Below are positions 1 through 8,037 of a stretch of 36,938 nt of DNA, piece by piece. Below the pieces are notes generated by a model. The model saw only the letters and a list, made by a program, of their open reading frames with translations, did no database searches and was not told the DNA's origin. The first letter of the stretch is position 1, and every line of letters begins with the position of its first letter. A program made the position numbers and the translations under genes. The stretch covers positions 1 to 36,938 of the forward strand of contig NZ_BDBM01000072.1 in assembly GCF_001612985.1 (NCBI RefSeq), in the 5' to 3' direction. Source of the stretch: Nocardia gamkensis NBRC 108242 (GTDB lineage Bacteria; Actinomycetota; Actinomycetes; Mycobacteriales; Mycobacteriaceae).

Positions 1-2
1 CG

Positions 3-1877
3 CGCCGGCGACGTGGGCCTGCGGCGCCGCGCGCCGCGGGCAGGCAGCGGCCCTCGACCAAAGCTGTCCCGGACGGTCCGCTCCGGTTGCGTCTCGGCGT
101 CGGCCGGGTGGTCATGCTCGTCGCGCTCGCGGTGGTCACGATGCAATTGCTGTGGGTGCAGAGCGTCGCCGCGCCCGGACTGTCCGCCCAGGCGGCCAGC
201 CAGCGCACCACCCATCAGCCCGACCCGGCGATCCGCGGGCCGATCAACGACCGCAACGGCAAGGCGCTGGCCTTCACCGTCTCGGCCAAAGCCCTGCACT
301 TCCGGCCGGTCGCCGTCCGCAAGGAGCTGGCGGACGCCAAGGCCAAAAACGACAAGGCGTCCGATCCGGACCAGCGGTTGCGCGACATCGCGCGCACCAT
401 CCACGAGAAGCTCGGCAAAGACGCGCCCGCGGAAGCGGACCTGCTCGCGAAGCTGAACAGTGACGAGCAATTCGTATTCCTCGCCCAGAACGTGGATCCC
501 CGGATCGCGGACGAGATCACCGAGAAGTTCCCGCAGGTGGGCTCCGACCAGCAGAGCCCCCGGGTGTATCCCGGCGGGTCGCTGGCGGCGAACGTCGTCG
601 GCGCCGTCGGCTGGGACGGCCACGGGCAGGTCGGGCTCGAGTCCTCGCTGGACTCGGCGCTGGCAGGCACGGACGGATCGCACACCTACGATCGCGGTTC
701 CGACGGCGCGGTCATCCCCGGCAGCTGGCGTGACGAACAGCCCGCGGTCAACGGGTCCGCCGTCGAACTCACCCTGGACTCGGATCTGCAGTACTACGTG
801 CAGCAGCAGGTGCAGCAGGCAAAGGCCGTGTCCGGTGCGGGTTCCGCTTCGGCCGTCGTCTTGGACGCCAAGACCGGGCAGGTCCTGGCGATGGCCAACG
901 ACAACACCTTCAACCCCGGCCTCGGCCCGCAGAAGTGGGCCAATGCCCAGCTGAGCAACCCGTCGGTGACGGACGTGTTCGAGCCGGGCTCGGTGAACAA
1001 GATCGTCACGGCCGCCGCGGCCATCGAATACGGCCTGACCGATCCGGACGAGGTGCATCAGGTGCCCGGCGCCATCCAGATGGCGGGCGTCACCGTGCAC
1101 GACGCCTGGGCGCACGGCGTCGAGCCCTATACGACCACGGGCATTTTCGGCAGGTCCTCCAATGTGGGCACGCTGATGCTCGCGCAGCGCGTGGGCGAGG
1201 ACCACTTCGCCGACATGGCGCATCGGTTCGGGCTCGGCCAGCGCACGGGCATCGGCCTGCCGGGCGAGAGCGCGGGCCTGATGCCCGACCGTGATCAGTG
1301 GTCCGGCGGCACCTTCGCGAATCTCCCGATCGGGCAGGGCCTTTCGATGACGACGCTGCAGATGGCCGGCATGTACCAGGCGATCGCCAACGACGGCGTC
1401 CGCATCCCGCCCCGGATCGTGCGCGCGAAGATCGCGCCGGACGGCACCCGGACCGAGGAGACCCAGCCGGACGGCGTGCGGGTGGTGAGCAAGCAGACCG
1501 CCGCCACGTTGCGGACGATGTTCCAGGCGGTGGTGCAGCGTGACCCGATGAACGCCAACCAGAACGGCACCGGATGGCCCGCGGCCATCACCGGCTACCA
1601 GGTGGCGGGCAAGACCGGGACCGCGCAGAAGGTGGACCGGAATTGCCGGTGCTACTCCACGTCGTCGTTCTGGATCACGTTCGCGGGCATGGTCCCCGCG
1701 GACAATCCGCGGTACGTGATCGGGCTCATGCTCGACGCGCCCGTCCGCAGTTCCGACGGCTCCGGCGGCGGTTCGGTCGCTCCGCTGTTCCACAACATCG
1801 CCTCCTGGGCGCTGCAGCGCGACCGTATTCCGCCGTCCGCGCAGCCGTCCAGGCAATTCGTCCTGCAGGCGGGGTGA
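3..1877 (+). CDS. ftsI: Septal penicillin-binding protein FtsI (PBP3), 5' end missing
   Basis: Class B transpeptidase that cross-links septal peptidoglycan together with FtsW, on the outer face of the membrane. The frame is open to the window edge, so the true start lies upstream; a TTG at 87 is an internal codon, not the start. Visible parts, in order: an Arg/Pro-rich cytoplasmic tail, one membrane helix (codons about 105-165, VVMLVALAVV), a dimerisation/pedestal domain, then the transpeptidase domain with all three active-site motifs: SVNK (Ser codon 990-992), SSN (about 1155-1163) and KTGT (Lys codon 1611-1613). No PASTA domains are present. A C-R-C triplet sits shortly after KTGT. It is the first dcw gene in the window and is followed by a 305-bp gap, so murE is probably transcribed separately. 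Identity is secure. Confidence 0.96.
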   Translation, partial: RRRRGPAAPRAAGRQRPSTKAVPDGPLRLRLGVGRVVMLVALAVVTMQLLWVQSVAAPGLSAQAASQRTTHQPDPAIRGPINDRNGKALAFTVSAKALHFRPVAVRKELADAKAKNDKASDPDQRLRDIARTIHEKLGKDAPAEADLLAKLNSDEQFVFLAQNVDPRIADEITEKFPQVGSDQQSPRVYPGGSLAANVVGAVGWDGHGQVGLESSLDSALAGTDGSHTYDRGSDGAVIPGSWRDEQPAVNGSAVELTLDSDLQYYVQQQVQQAKAVSGAGSASAVVLDAKTGQVLAMANDNTFNPGLGPQKWANAQLSNPSVTDVFEPGSVNKIVTAAAAIEYGLTDPDEVHQVPGAIQMAGVTVHDAWAHGVEPYTTTGIFGRSSNVGTLMLAQRVGEDHFADMAHRFGLGQRTGIGLPGESAGLMPDRDQWSGGTFANLPIGQGLSMTTLQMAGMYQAIANDGVRIPPRIVRAKIAPDGTRTEETQPDGVRVVSKQTAATLRTMFQAVVQRDPMNANQNGTGWPAAITGYQVAGKTGTAQKVDRNCRCYSTSSFWITFAGMVPADNPRYVIGLMLDAPVRSSDGSGGGSVAPLFHNIASWALQRDRIPPSAQPSRQFVLQAG

Positions 1878-1896
1878 TCGAGCTTCCCGGCTCGAT
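1877..1896 (+). terminator. Small inverted repeat at the ftsI stop
   Basis: ATCGAGC and GCTCGAT form a 7-bp stem around a 6-nt loop, beginning on the last base of the ftsI stop codon. There is no U-run. It could be a weak terminator or attenuator between ftsI and murE; the evidence is only the repeat and its position. Confidence 0.25.
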
Positions 1897-1954
1897 GTGA
1901 CCGGGGTGTGCGAGCGGTAGCGAAGACATCGGATCTGTGCGGAGGAAACAGCAG

Positions 1955-2140
1955 GTGAGTGCGGTGTTCGAGGAGCGAGGGCACGCGGCGGACCGCCGTG
2001 CGCGCCGCGTCCTCACCCGGTGGCGTCCGGGCGCCGCGTGGCGCGGTCCGGACCGGGTGGGCGAACCCGTAGGGTGCGGTGGGCGACCTCCCCGGGTTTG
2101 CGATGGGGCGCATGGTCCCGCCGTGACCGGTCGCCGGTAA
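1955..2140 (+). other. Possible small ORF in the ftsI-murE gap
   Basis: Within the 305-bp gap after ftsI, a GTG at 1955 is preceded by GGAGGA (1941-1946) at good spacing and opens a 61-codon frame rich in Arg, Gly and Pro. Its third-position GC looks lower than in neighbouring genes and the product resembles no family I recognise. It may be a leader peptide or chance. Apart from this, the gap holds the inverted repeat at its start and a -10 element for murE. Confidence 0.2.
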
Positions 2141-2143
2141 CCT
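2138..2143 (+). promoter_or_regulatory. Candidate -10 element for murE
   Basis: TAACCT fits the actinobacterial TANNNT pattern and would start a transcript near 2150, leaving about 30 nt of leader before the murE GTG, with a good ribosome site GAAAGGAG at 2165-2172. The surrounding GGTAACCTGA resembles the element at 25961. No clear -35 is seen. Confidence 0.4.
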
Positions 2144-2182
2144 GACACGTCGATCACCGCCCCCGAAAGGAGCCTGGTTTCT

Positions 2183-3766
2183 GTGCAGTCCGGTCAACCG
2201 CGCGCATTGCGGCCAGAGCATTCGCCGTCAACGCCGCTGGCGTCGCTGGCCGCCGTCATCGGGGCCGCGACGAGCCCAGAATCGGCTGTACACGGCGTAT
2301 CGGTCACCGGCATCGAGCAGCGCTCGGATGCGGTGCTCCCCGGTGACCTGTTCGCCGCGCTGCCCGGCGCCCGCGCGCACGGCGCGCGTTTCGCGCGAGA
2401 CGCGGTCGCCCAGGGCGCGGTCGCGGTGCTGACCGACGTGGCGGGCGCGGAGCTGGCCGGGCCGCTCGGGGTGCCGGTGCTGGTGCGGGAGAACCCCAGG
2501 GCCGTACTCGGCGAGCTCTCGGCGACGATCTACGGCAATCCGTCCGAGCGGTTGCGCATCGTCGGGATCACCGGGACCTCGGGCAAGACCACCACCTCCT
2601 ATCTGGTGGAGGCGGGTCTGGCCGCCGAGGGGCTGTCCACGGCGCTGATCGGCACCATCGAGACCAGGATCGGCGGCAGGCGGGTACCAAGCGCGCTGAC
2701 CACCCCCGAGGCGCCGCAGTTGCACGCGATGTTCGCGCTGATGGTCGAGCAGGGCGTGGACGCGGTGGTGATGGAGGTGTCCAGCCACGCGCTGACGCTG
2801 GGCCGGGTGGACGGGGTGCGTTTCGCGGTTGGCGCGTTCACCAACCTGTCCCAGGACCACCTCGACTTCCACGCCGACTTCGAGGACTACTTCGCCGCCA
2901 AACGCAAGCTGTTCGAACCGGATTCGCCGGTCGCGGCGCGCACCGCCGTGGTCTGCGTGGACGACGAGTGGGGGCGGCGGCTGGCCGCCGGTCTGGCGAA
3001 CCCCGTCACCGTGTCGACCACCAGCACCGCCGCCTGGAGCGTCACCGGGGCGGTGTCGGCGCACGGCGGCGAACAAGACTTCACCGCGGCGGGTCCGCAC
3101 GGGGAAATTCCCGTGCGCCTGCGGCTTCCCGGCCACTACAACGTCGCCAACGGGCTGCTCGCGGTGGCGGTGTGCGCCGCGGCGGGCGTCGAGCCGTCGG
3201 TCGCGGCGCCCGCGTTGGCGACCGTGGACGTGCCCGGCCGGATGCAGCGGGTGGAGCGCGGGCAGGACTTCCTGGCGATCGTCGACTACGCGCACAAGCC
3301 CGCGGCGCTGGAGTCCGTGATCGCTACGCTGCGCGGGCATCTCGCGGCGGATACCGCGGGACGGCTCGCGGTGGTGGTCGGCGCGGGCGGCGATCGGGAC
3401 GCGGCGAAGCGGCCGCTGATGGGCGCCGCGGGCGCGCGCGGCGCCGACCTGCTGATCGTCACCGACGACAACCCGCGTACCGAGGACCCGGCGGCCATCC
3501 GCGCCGCCGTGCGCTCCGGTGCGCTGGAGGTCCCGGCGGCCGAACGCGGCGAGGTGCGGGAGATCGGTGACCGGGCGGAAGCGATCGCGGCCGCGGTGGC
3601 ATGGGCGCGCCCCGGTGACGCGGTGCTGATCGCGGGCAAGGGACATGAGGCAGGGCAGGAGATCCAGGGCGTGAAGCACCCGTTCGACGACCGCGATGTA
3701 CTCGCGGCCGTCTTGGAAAGACGCAGTCCGCAAGGAAACCACGCGGAGGACTTGACGGTTTCATGA
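2183..3766 (+). CDS. murE: UDP-MurNAc-tripeptide synthetase (meso-DAP adding) MurE
   Basis: Cytoplasmic ATP-dependent ligase that adds meso-diaminopimelate to UDP-MurNAc-L-Ala-D-Glu. The 527-residue length fits the family. The N-terminal UDP-binding domain is followed by the Mur-ligase ATP loop TGTSGKTTT (Lys135) and a C-terminal domain with DNPR (residues 429-432), the motif that selects meso-DAP over lysine, as expected for an actinomycete wall. The GTG start is chosen because GAAAGGAG (2165-2172) lies 10 nt upstream and the sequence aligns with the family from the first residues. The stop overlaps the murF start as ATGA, so the two are likely translationally coupled. Confidence 0.97.
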   Translation: MQSGQPRALRPEHSPSTPLASLAAVIGAATSPESAVHGVSVTGIEQRSDAVLPGDLFAALPGARAHGARFARDAVAQGAVAVLTDVAGAELAGPLGVPVLVRENPRAVLGELSATIYGNPSERLRIVGITGTSGKTTTSYLVEAGLAAEGLSTALIGTIETRIGGRRVPSALTTPEAPQLHAMFALMVEQGVDAVVMEVSSHALTLGRVDGVRFAVGAFTNLSQDHLDFHADFEDYFAAKRKLFEPDSPVAARTAVVCVDDEWGRRLAAGLANPVTVSTTSTAAWSVTGAVSAHGGEQDFTAAGPHGEIPVRLRLPGHYNVANGLLAVAVCAAAGVEPSVAAPALATVDVPGRMQRVERGQDFLAIVDYAHKPAALESVIATLRGHLAADTAGRLAVVVGAGGDRDAAKRPLMGAAGARGADLLIVTDDNPRTEDPAAIRAAVRSGALEVPAAERGEVREIGDRAEAIAAAVAWARPGDAVLIAGKGHEAGQEIQGVKHPFDDRDVLAAVLERRSPQGNHAEDLTVS

Positions 3767-5301
3767 TCGAGATGACACTGCGGGACATCGCGGACGTCGT
3801 CGGCGGCACGCTGCACGACGTCGCAGACCCGGAGGTGCGAGTGACCGGTGCGGTCGAATTCGATTCGCGTCGAATCGGTTCCGGCGATCTGTTCCTGGCG
3901 CTGCCGGGCGAGCGCTCCGACGGCCACGACTACGCGGAGGCGGCGATCGCCGCGGGCGCGGTGGCGGTGCTCGCGGCGCGGCCGGTGGGCGTGCCGGCCA
4001 TCGTCGTCACTCCCGCCCGCGGCGCCGTGCCGTCGAATTCGGTTGCGCTCAGCCATGATTCGGATGGATCCGGCGCCGCCGTGCTGACCGCCCTCGCCGC
4101 GCTGGCCCGCGCCAGCGTGTCGCGTCTGGCCGCCGACGGCGGACTCACCGTCGTGGGCGTCACCGGCTCGTCCGGCAAGACCTCCACCAAGGACCTGCTG
4201 GCCGCCGTCCTGGCGCCGCTGGGCGCGGTGGTGGCGCCGCCGGGTTCGTTCAACAACGAACTCGGCCACCCGTGGACCGCGTTGCGTGCCGACGCGGGCA
4301 CCCGCTTCCTGGTGCTCGAGCTGTCCGCGCGCGGGCCGGGGCACATCGCCGCGCTGGCCGAGGTGGCGCCACCGAGCATCGGGGTGGTGCTCAATGTCGG
4401 CACCGCGCATCTGGGCGAGTTCGGCAGCCGCGAGGCGATCGCGAAGACCAAGGGCGAGCTGGTCGAGGCGTTGCCGCCGACCGGGCTCGCCGTGCTCAAC
4501 GCCGACGATCCGCAGGTCGCCGCGATGGCCTCGCGAACGTCGGCGAGGGTGGTGACCGTCGGCCAGGCCGCGAACGCCGAGGTGCGGGCCACCGACATCC
4601 GGCTCGACGACCAGGCCAGGGCCGAGTTCACCGTGCACACGCCCGTCGGCAGCGCCCCGGTGCGCCTGGCCGTGCACGGCGAGCACCAAGTGGGCAACGC
4701 GCTGTCGGCGATCGCGGTCGCGCTGGAATGCGGCGCGGACCTCGATACCGTCACCGCGGCGCTGTCCGGTGCGCGTGCCGCGTCCGCCCGCCGGATGGAC
4801 GTGCGGACCACCGCGGACGGGATCACGGTGGTCAACGACTCCTACAACGCCAATCCGGATTCGGTCCGCGCCGCGCTCAAAGCGCTGGTGAGCATGGCCC
4901 GCGCGGCGGACACGCCGCGGCGCAGCTGGGCGGTGCTCGGTGAGATGGCCGAGCTCGGTGAGGAATCCGTCATCGAGCACGACGCCATCGGACGGCTCGC
5001 GGTGCGGCTGGATGTCAGCCGGGTGGTCGTCGTCGGCACCGGAAGGCCCGCCCGCGCGCTGCACCAAGGCGCGGTGATGGAAGGGTCCTGGGGTGAGGAA
5101 TCGATCCTCGTACCCGACATCGAGGCGGCGATCGCACTGCTGGACAAGGAAGTCGCCCCCGGCGACGTGGTGCTGGTCAAGGCATCGAAGTCGGTCGGCC
5201 TCTGGGAGGTCGCCGAGCATCTGACCGGCCCGGGCGCTGTGACCGCACGCGGCGGCGCGGCGAACAACGGGGCGGGACAGGACACGGAGGCAGCAGGATG
5301 A
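3763..5301 (+). CDS. murF: UDP-MurNAc-tripeptide D-Ala-D-Ala ligase MurF
   Basis: Cytoplasmic ligase that adds D-Ala-D-Ala to give UDP-MurNAc-pentapeptide, the last soluble precursor. It has 512 residues. The ATP loop GSSGKTSTKD carries Lys139, and the central and C-terminal domains show the family motif NDSYNANPDS. The ATG overlaps the murE stop (ATGA) and the stop overlaps mraY in the same way. The last 20 or so residues are a low-complexity Gly/Ala/Asn tail beyond the usual fold, of no obvious function. Confidence 0.97.
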   Translation: MIEMTLRDIADVVGGTLHDVADPEVRVTGAVEFDSRRIGSGDLFLALPGERSDGHDYAEAAIAAGAVAVLAARPVGVPAIVVTPARGAVPSNSVALSHDSDGSGAAVLTALAALARASVSRLAADGGLTVVGVTGSSGKTSTKDLLAAVLAPLGAVVAPPGSFNNELGHPWTALRADAGTRFLVLELSARGPGHIAALAEVAPPSIGVVLNVGTAHLGEFGSREAIAKTKGELVEALPPTGLAVLNADDPQVAAMASRTSARVVTVGQAANAEVRATDIRLDDQARAEFTVHTPVGSAPVRLAVHGEHQVGNALSAIAVALECGADLDTVTAALSGARAASARRMDVRTTADGITVVNDSYNANPDSVRAALKALVSMARAADTPRRSWAVLGEMAELGEESVIEHDAIGRLAVRLDVSRVVVVGTGRPARALHQGAVMEGSWGEESILVPDIEAAIALLDKEVAPGDVVLVKASKSVGLWEVAEHLTGPGAVTARGGAANNGAGQDTEAAG

Positions 5302-6374
5302 GACAGATTCTCTTCGCCGCGGCGATCGCGCTGACGGTCTCGATCCTGCTGACGCCGCTGCTCATCCGCTTGTTCGCCAAGCAGGGCTTCGGGCAGGAGA
5401 TCCGGGTCGACGGTCCCGCCAGCCACCAGGCCAAGCGCGGCACCCCGACGATGGGCGGCGTCGCCATCCTGGTCGGCATGTGGGCCGGTTACCTCGGCTC
5501 CCATCTGATCGGCATCGGCTACGACGCCGATGGTCCGTCGGCGTCGGCGCTGCTGGTGCTCGGCCTGGCCACGGCGCTCGGCGCGGTGGGTTTCGTCGAC
5601 GACTTCATCAAGATCCGCAAGCAACGCAACCTCGGTCTGACCGCGGCGGGCAAGTATCTCGGCCAGCTGTCCGCGGCCGTGATCTTCGGCATTCTCGCCT
5701 TGCAGTTCCGCGGCGGGAGCGGGCTGACCCCCGCCAGCAGGCACCTGTCCTACGTGCGCGACATCAGCACGGTGACCATGGGCGTGGTCGTGTTCCTGGT
5801 CTTCGTCTGCTTCGTGGTCGTCGCCTGGTCGAACGCGGTGAACCTCACCGACGGACTCGACGGGCTGGCCGCCGGATCGATGAGCCTGGTGCTGGGCGGC
5901 TACGTGATCATCACGTTCTGGCAGTACTACCACGCCTGCGAGACCAAGCCCGAGACCGGCTGCTACAACGTGCGCGATCCGCTGGACCTCGCCCTGGTCT
6001 GCGCCGCGGGCGCGGCGGCGTGCGTCGGCTTCCTGTGGTGGAACGCCGCGCCCGCCAAGATCTTCATGGGCGACACCGGTTCGCTCGCGCTCGGCGGCCT
6101 GCTGGCGGGCCTGTCCATCACCACCCGCACCGAGCTGCTGATGATCGTGATCGGCGCGCTGTTCGTCGCCGAGACCGCCTCGGTGGTGTTGCAGGTCGCG
6201 GTGTTCCGCACAACGCGCAACCGGTTGTTCAAGATGGCGCCGTTCCACCATCACTTCGAACTCAGCAAATGGGCCGAGACGACGGTGATCATCAGGTTCT
6301 GGCTCCTGGCCGCGATGGCCTCCGCCGTCGGGCTCGGGCTGTTCTACAGCGAATACCTCTCCGCGGTCGGGTGA
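5298..6374 (+). CDS. mraY: Phospho-MurNAc-pentapeptide transferase MraY
   Basis: Integral membrane enzyme that moves phospho-MurNAc-pentapeptide onto undecaprenyl (in this group decaprenyl) phosphate to make lipid I. Its 358 residues form about ten hydrophobic helices. Family motifs are all present: the DD pair in VGFVDDFIK (Asp101-102), NLTDGLDGLA, the FMGDTGSLALGG loop, and the His cluster FHHHFE near the end. The ATG overlaps the murF stop (ATGA) and its TGA overlaps the GTG of murD (GTGA). Confidence 0.97.
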   Translation: MRQILFAAAIALTVSILLTPLLIRLFAKQGFGQEIRVDGPASHQAKRGTPTMGGVAILVGMWAGYLGSHLIGIGYDADGPSASALLVLGLATALGAVGFVDDFIKIRKQRNLGLTAAGKYLGQLSAAVIFGILALQFRGGSGLTPASRHLSYVRDISTVTMGVVVFLVFVCFVVVAWSNAVNLTDGLDGLAAGSMSLVLGGYVIITFWQYYHACETKPETGCYNVRDPLDLALVCAAGAAACVGFLWWNAAPAKIFMGDTGSLALGGLLAGLSITTRTELLMIVIGALFVAETASVVLQVAVFRTTRNRLFKMAPFHHHFELSKWAETTVIIRFWLLAAMASAVGLGLFYSEYLSAVG

Positions 6375-7879
6375 ACGAGATGGTCGAACATTCTCCGCGG
6401 GCCCTGCGCTCGCCCGGGCCCATGCTGGAATTCCTGCGCGGCCGTGACGTCCTGGTCGCGGGCTGGGGAGTCTCGGGACGCTCGCTGGTCGAACCGCTGC
6501 GCGACATCGGCGCGCGCCCGGTGGTCACCGACGGCGGCGCCGCCGCCCTGGCCGAGGCGGCCGGGCTCGGGCTGGACGTGGCCACCGCCGCGGAGCTGGA
6601 GAACACCGACTGGAGCCGGTTCGCGCTGGTGATCACCAGCCCGGGCTGGCGGCCGGACTCGCCGGTGCTGGCCTCCGCCGTGTCCGAGGGCACGCCGGTG
6701 TGGGGTGACGTGGAGTTCGCCTGGTGGGTCGACCAGGCCAGGATCTACGGCCCGGTGCGCAAATGGCTGGTCGTCACCGGCACCAACGGCAAGACCACCA
6801 CGACCCAGATGACCCACGCCATCCTGCGCGCCGCCGGCATCGCCAGCGTCGCCTGCGGCAACATCGGCCTTCCCATCCTGGACGCGTTGCGGCGCAACCC
6901 CGGTCCGCAGGTGCTCGCGGTCGAGCTTTCGTCGTTCCAGCTGCACTGGGCGCCGTCGGTGCGCCCGGAGGCGGGCGTGGTGCTCAACGTGGCCGAGGAT
7001 CACCTGGATTGGCACGGCGGCCTGGACGCCTACGCCGCCGCCAAGGCCAGGGCGCTGGTCGGCAGGGTCGGTGTGGTCGGCCTGGACGATCCGGTCGCGG
7101 CCTCGCTGGCTCGCAAGTCCAAGGCGCGCCGGACCGTCGGTTTCCGGGTCGGGGTGCCCGCCGACGGCGAACTGGGCGTGGTGGACGGCAAGCTGCTCGA
7201 CCGCGCGTTCACCAAGGCCGCGATCCTGGCCGAGGTGGGCGACATCAGCCCGCCCGGTCCCGCCGGCGTCGCCGACGCACTCGCCGCCTCCGCGCTGACC
7301 AGGGCGATCGACATCGCGCCGCAGTTCGTCCGGGAGGGCCTGATCGAGCACAAGGTCGGCCCGCACCGTGCCGCGTTCGTGCGCGAGCTGGCCGGCGTCG
7401 AGTTCGTCGACGACTCGAAGGCCACCAATCCGCATGCCGCGCGCTGCTCGATTCTGGCGCATCCGCAGGTGGTCTGGGTGGCAGGCGGCCAGCTGAAGGG
7501 CGCGCACGTCGAGGACCTCGTCGAGGAGGTCGCCGACCGCCTGGTCGCGGCCGTGCTGATCGGCGCCGACGCGCCGGTGATCGCGGCCGCGTTGGCGCGA
7601 CACGCGCCCGAGGTCCCGGTGGTCGAGCTGATCGCGGGAGACGATGCAGGGATGGGTGACGAAGCGTCGAGAACCGCCGCGGCCGACGCCGTCATGGCGC
7701 GCGCCGTGCGAGCGGCCGCCGGGTTCGCCCGCCGCGGCGACACCGTGCTGCTGGCTCCGGCCGCCGCGTCGCTGGACATGTTCGCCGATTACACGCACCG
7801 GGGTCGCAGCTTCGCCGCGGCGGTGCACACCCTGGAAGAACGTGACCTGGGAACCACCGACATCGGAGGTTTGCGGTGA
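6371..7879 (+). CDS. murD: UDP-MurNAc-L-alanine:D-glutamate ligase MurD
   Basis: Cytoplasmic ligase that adds D-glutamate to UDP-MurNAc-L-Ala. The open frame runs upstream through mraY, but the real start is the GTG at 6371, which overlaps the mraY stop as GTGA; ATG 6380 three codons later is an alternative. From 6371 the protein has 502 residues. It shows the N-terminal Rossmann-like motif VAGWGVSGRS, the ATP loop GTNGKTTTT (Lys141) and the C-terminal motif DDSKATNPHA. Its stop overlaps the GTG of a 53-codon frame that leads into ftsW. Confidence 0.96.
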   Translation: MNEMVEHSPRALRSPGPMLEFLRGRDVLVAGWGVSGRSLVEPLRDIGARPVVTDGGAAALAEAAGLGLDVATAAELENTDWSRFALVITSPGWRPDSPVLASAVSEGTPVWGDVEFAWWVDQARIYGPVRKWLVVTGTNGKTTTTQMTHAILRAAGIASVACGNIGLPILDALRRNPGPQVLAVELSSFQLHWAPSVRPEAGVVLNVAEDHLDWHGGLDAYAAAKARALVGRVGVVGLDDPVAASLARKSKARRTVGFRVGVPADGELGVVDGKLLDRAFTKAAILAEVGDISPPGPAGVADALAASALTRAIDIAPQFVREGLIEHKVGPHRAAFVRELAGVEFVDDSKATNPHAARCSILAHPQVVWVAGGQLKGAHVEDLVEEVADRLVAAVLIGADAPVIAAALARHAPEVPVVELIAGDDAGMGDEASRTAAADAVMARAVRAAAGFARRGDTVLLAPAAASLDMFADYTHRGRSFAAAVHTLEERDLGTTDIGGLR

Positions 7880-8037
7880 CCGCCGACCGGGGCGGGTGTG
7901 ATCCGGACGCCCACTCCGGTCGGTCGAACCACCTTCGCGGACCGGCGGGCACACCGCCGCATCGCTTTCGGCGCCGAGATATCCCGACGCCGCTCCGGTT
8001 ACGACCGAGGGTGAACCGGGGGGCGCATGGTGCGTAA
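7876..8037 (+). other. 53-codon frame bridging murD and ftsW
   Basis: The GTG at 7876 overlaps the murD stop (GTGA) and the frame stays open to TAA at 8035-8037, 11 nt past the first base of the ftsW ATG. murD/ftsW is the only junction between murE and murC without a direct stop/start overlap, so translation of this frame could carry ribosomes from murD to ftsW. The predicted peptide is Arg/Pro/Gly-rich, unlike any family I know, and its third-position GC (about 74% by my count) is lower than that of the flanking genes. It may be a coupling ORF or coincidence. Confidence 0.25.

Noticed and set aside
5480..6370. N-terminal extension of the murD frame through mraY
   Set aside because: It is an out-of-frame reading of mraY; MurD homology begins just after the GTG at 6371, which overlaps the mraY stop.
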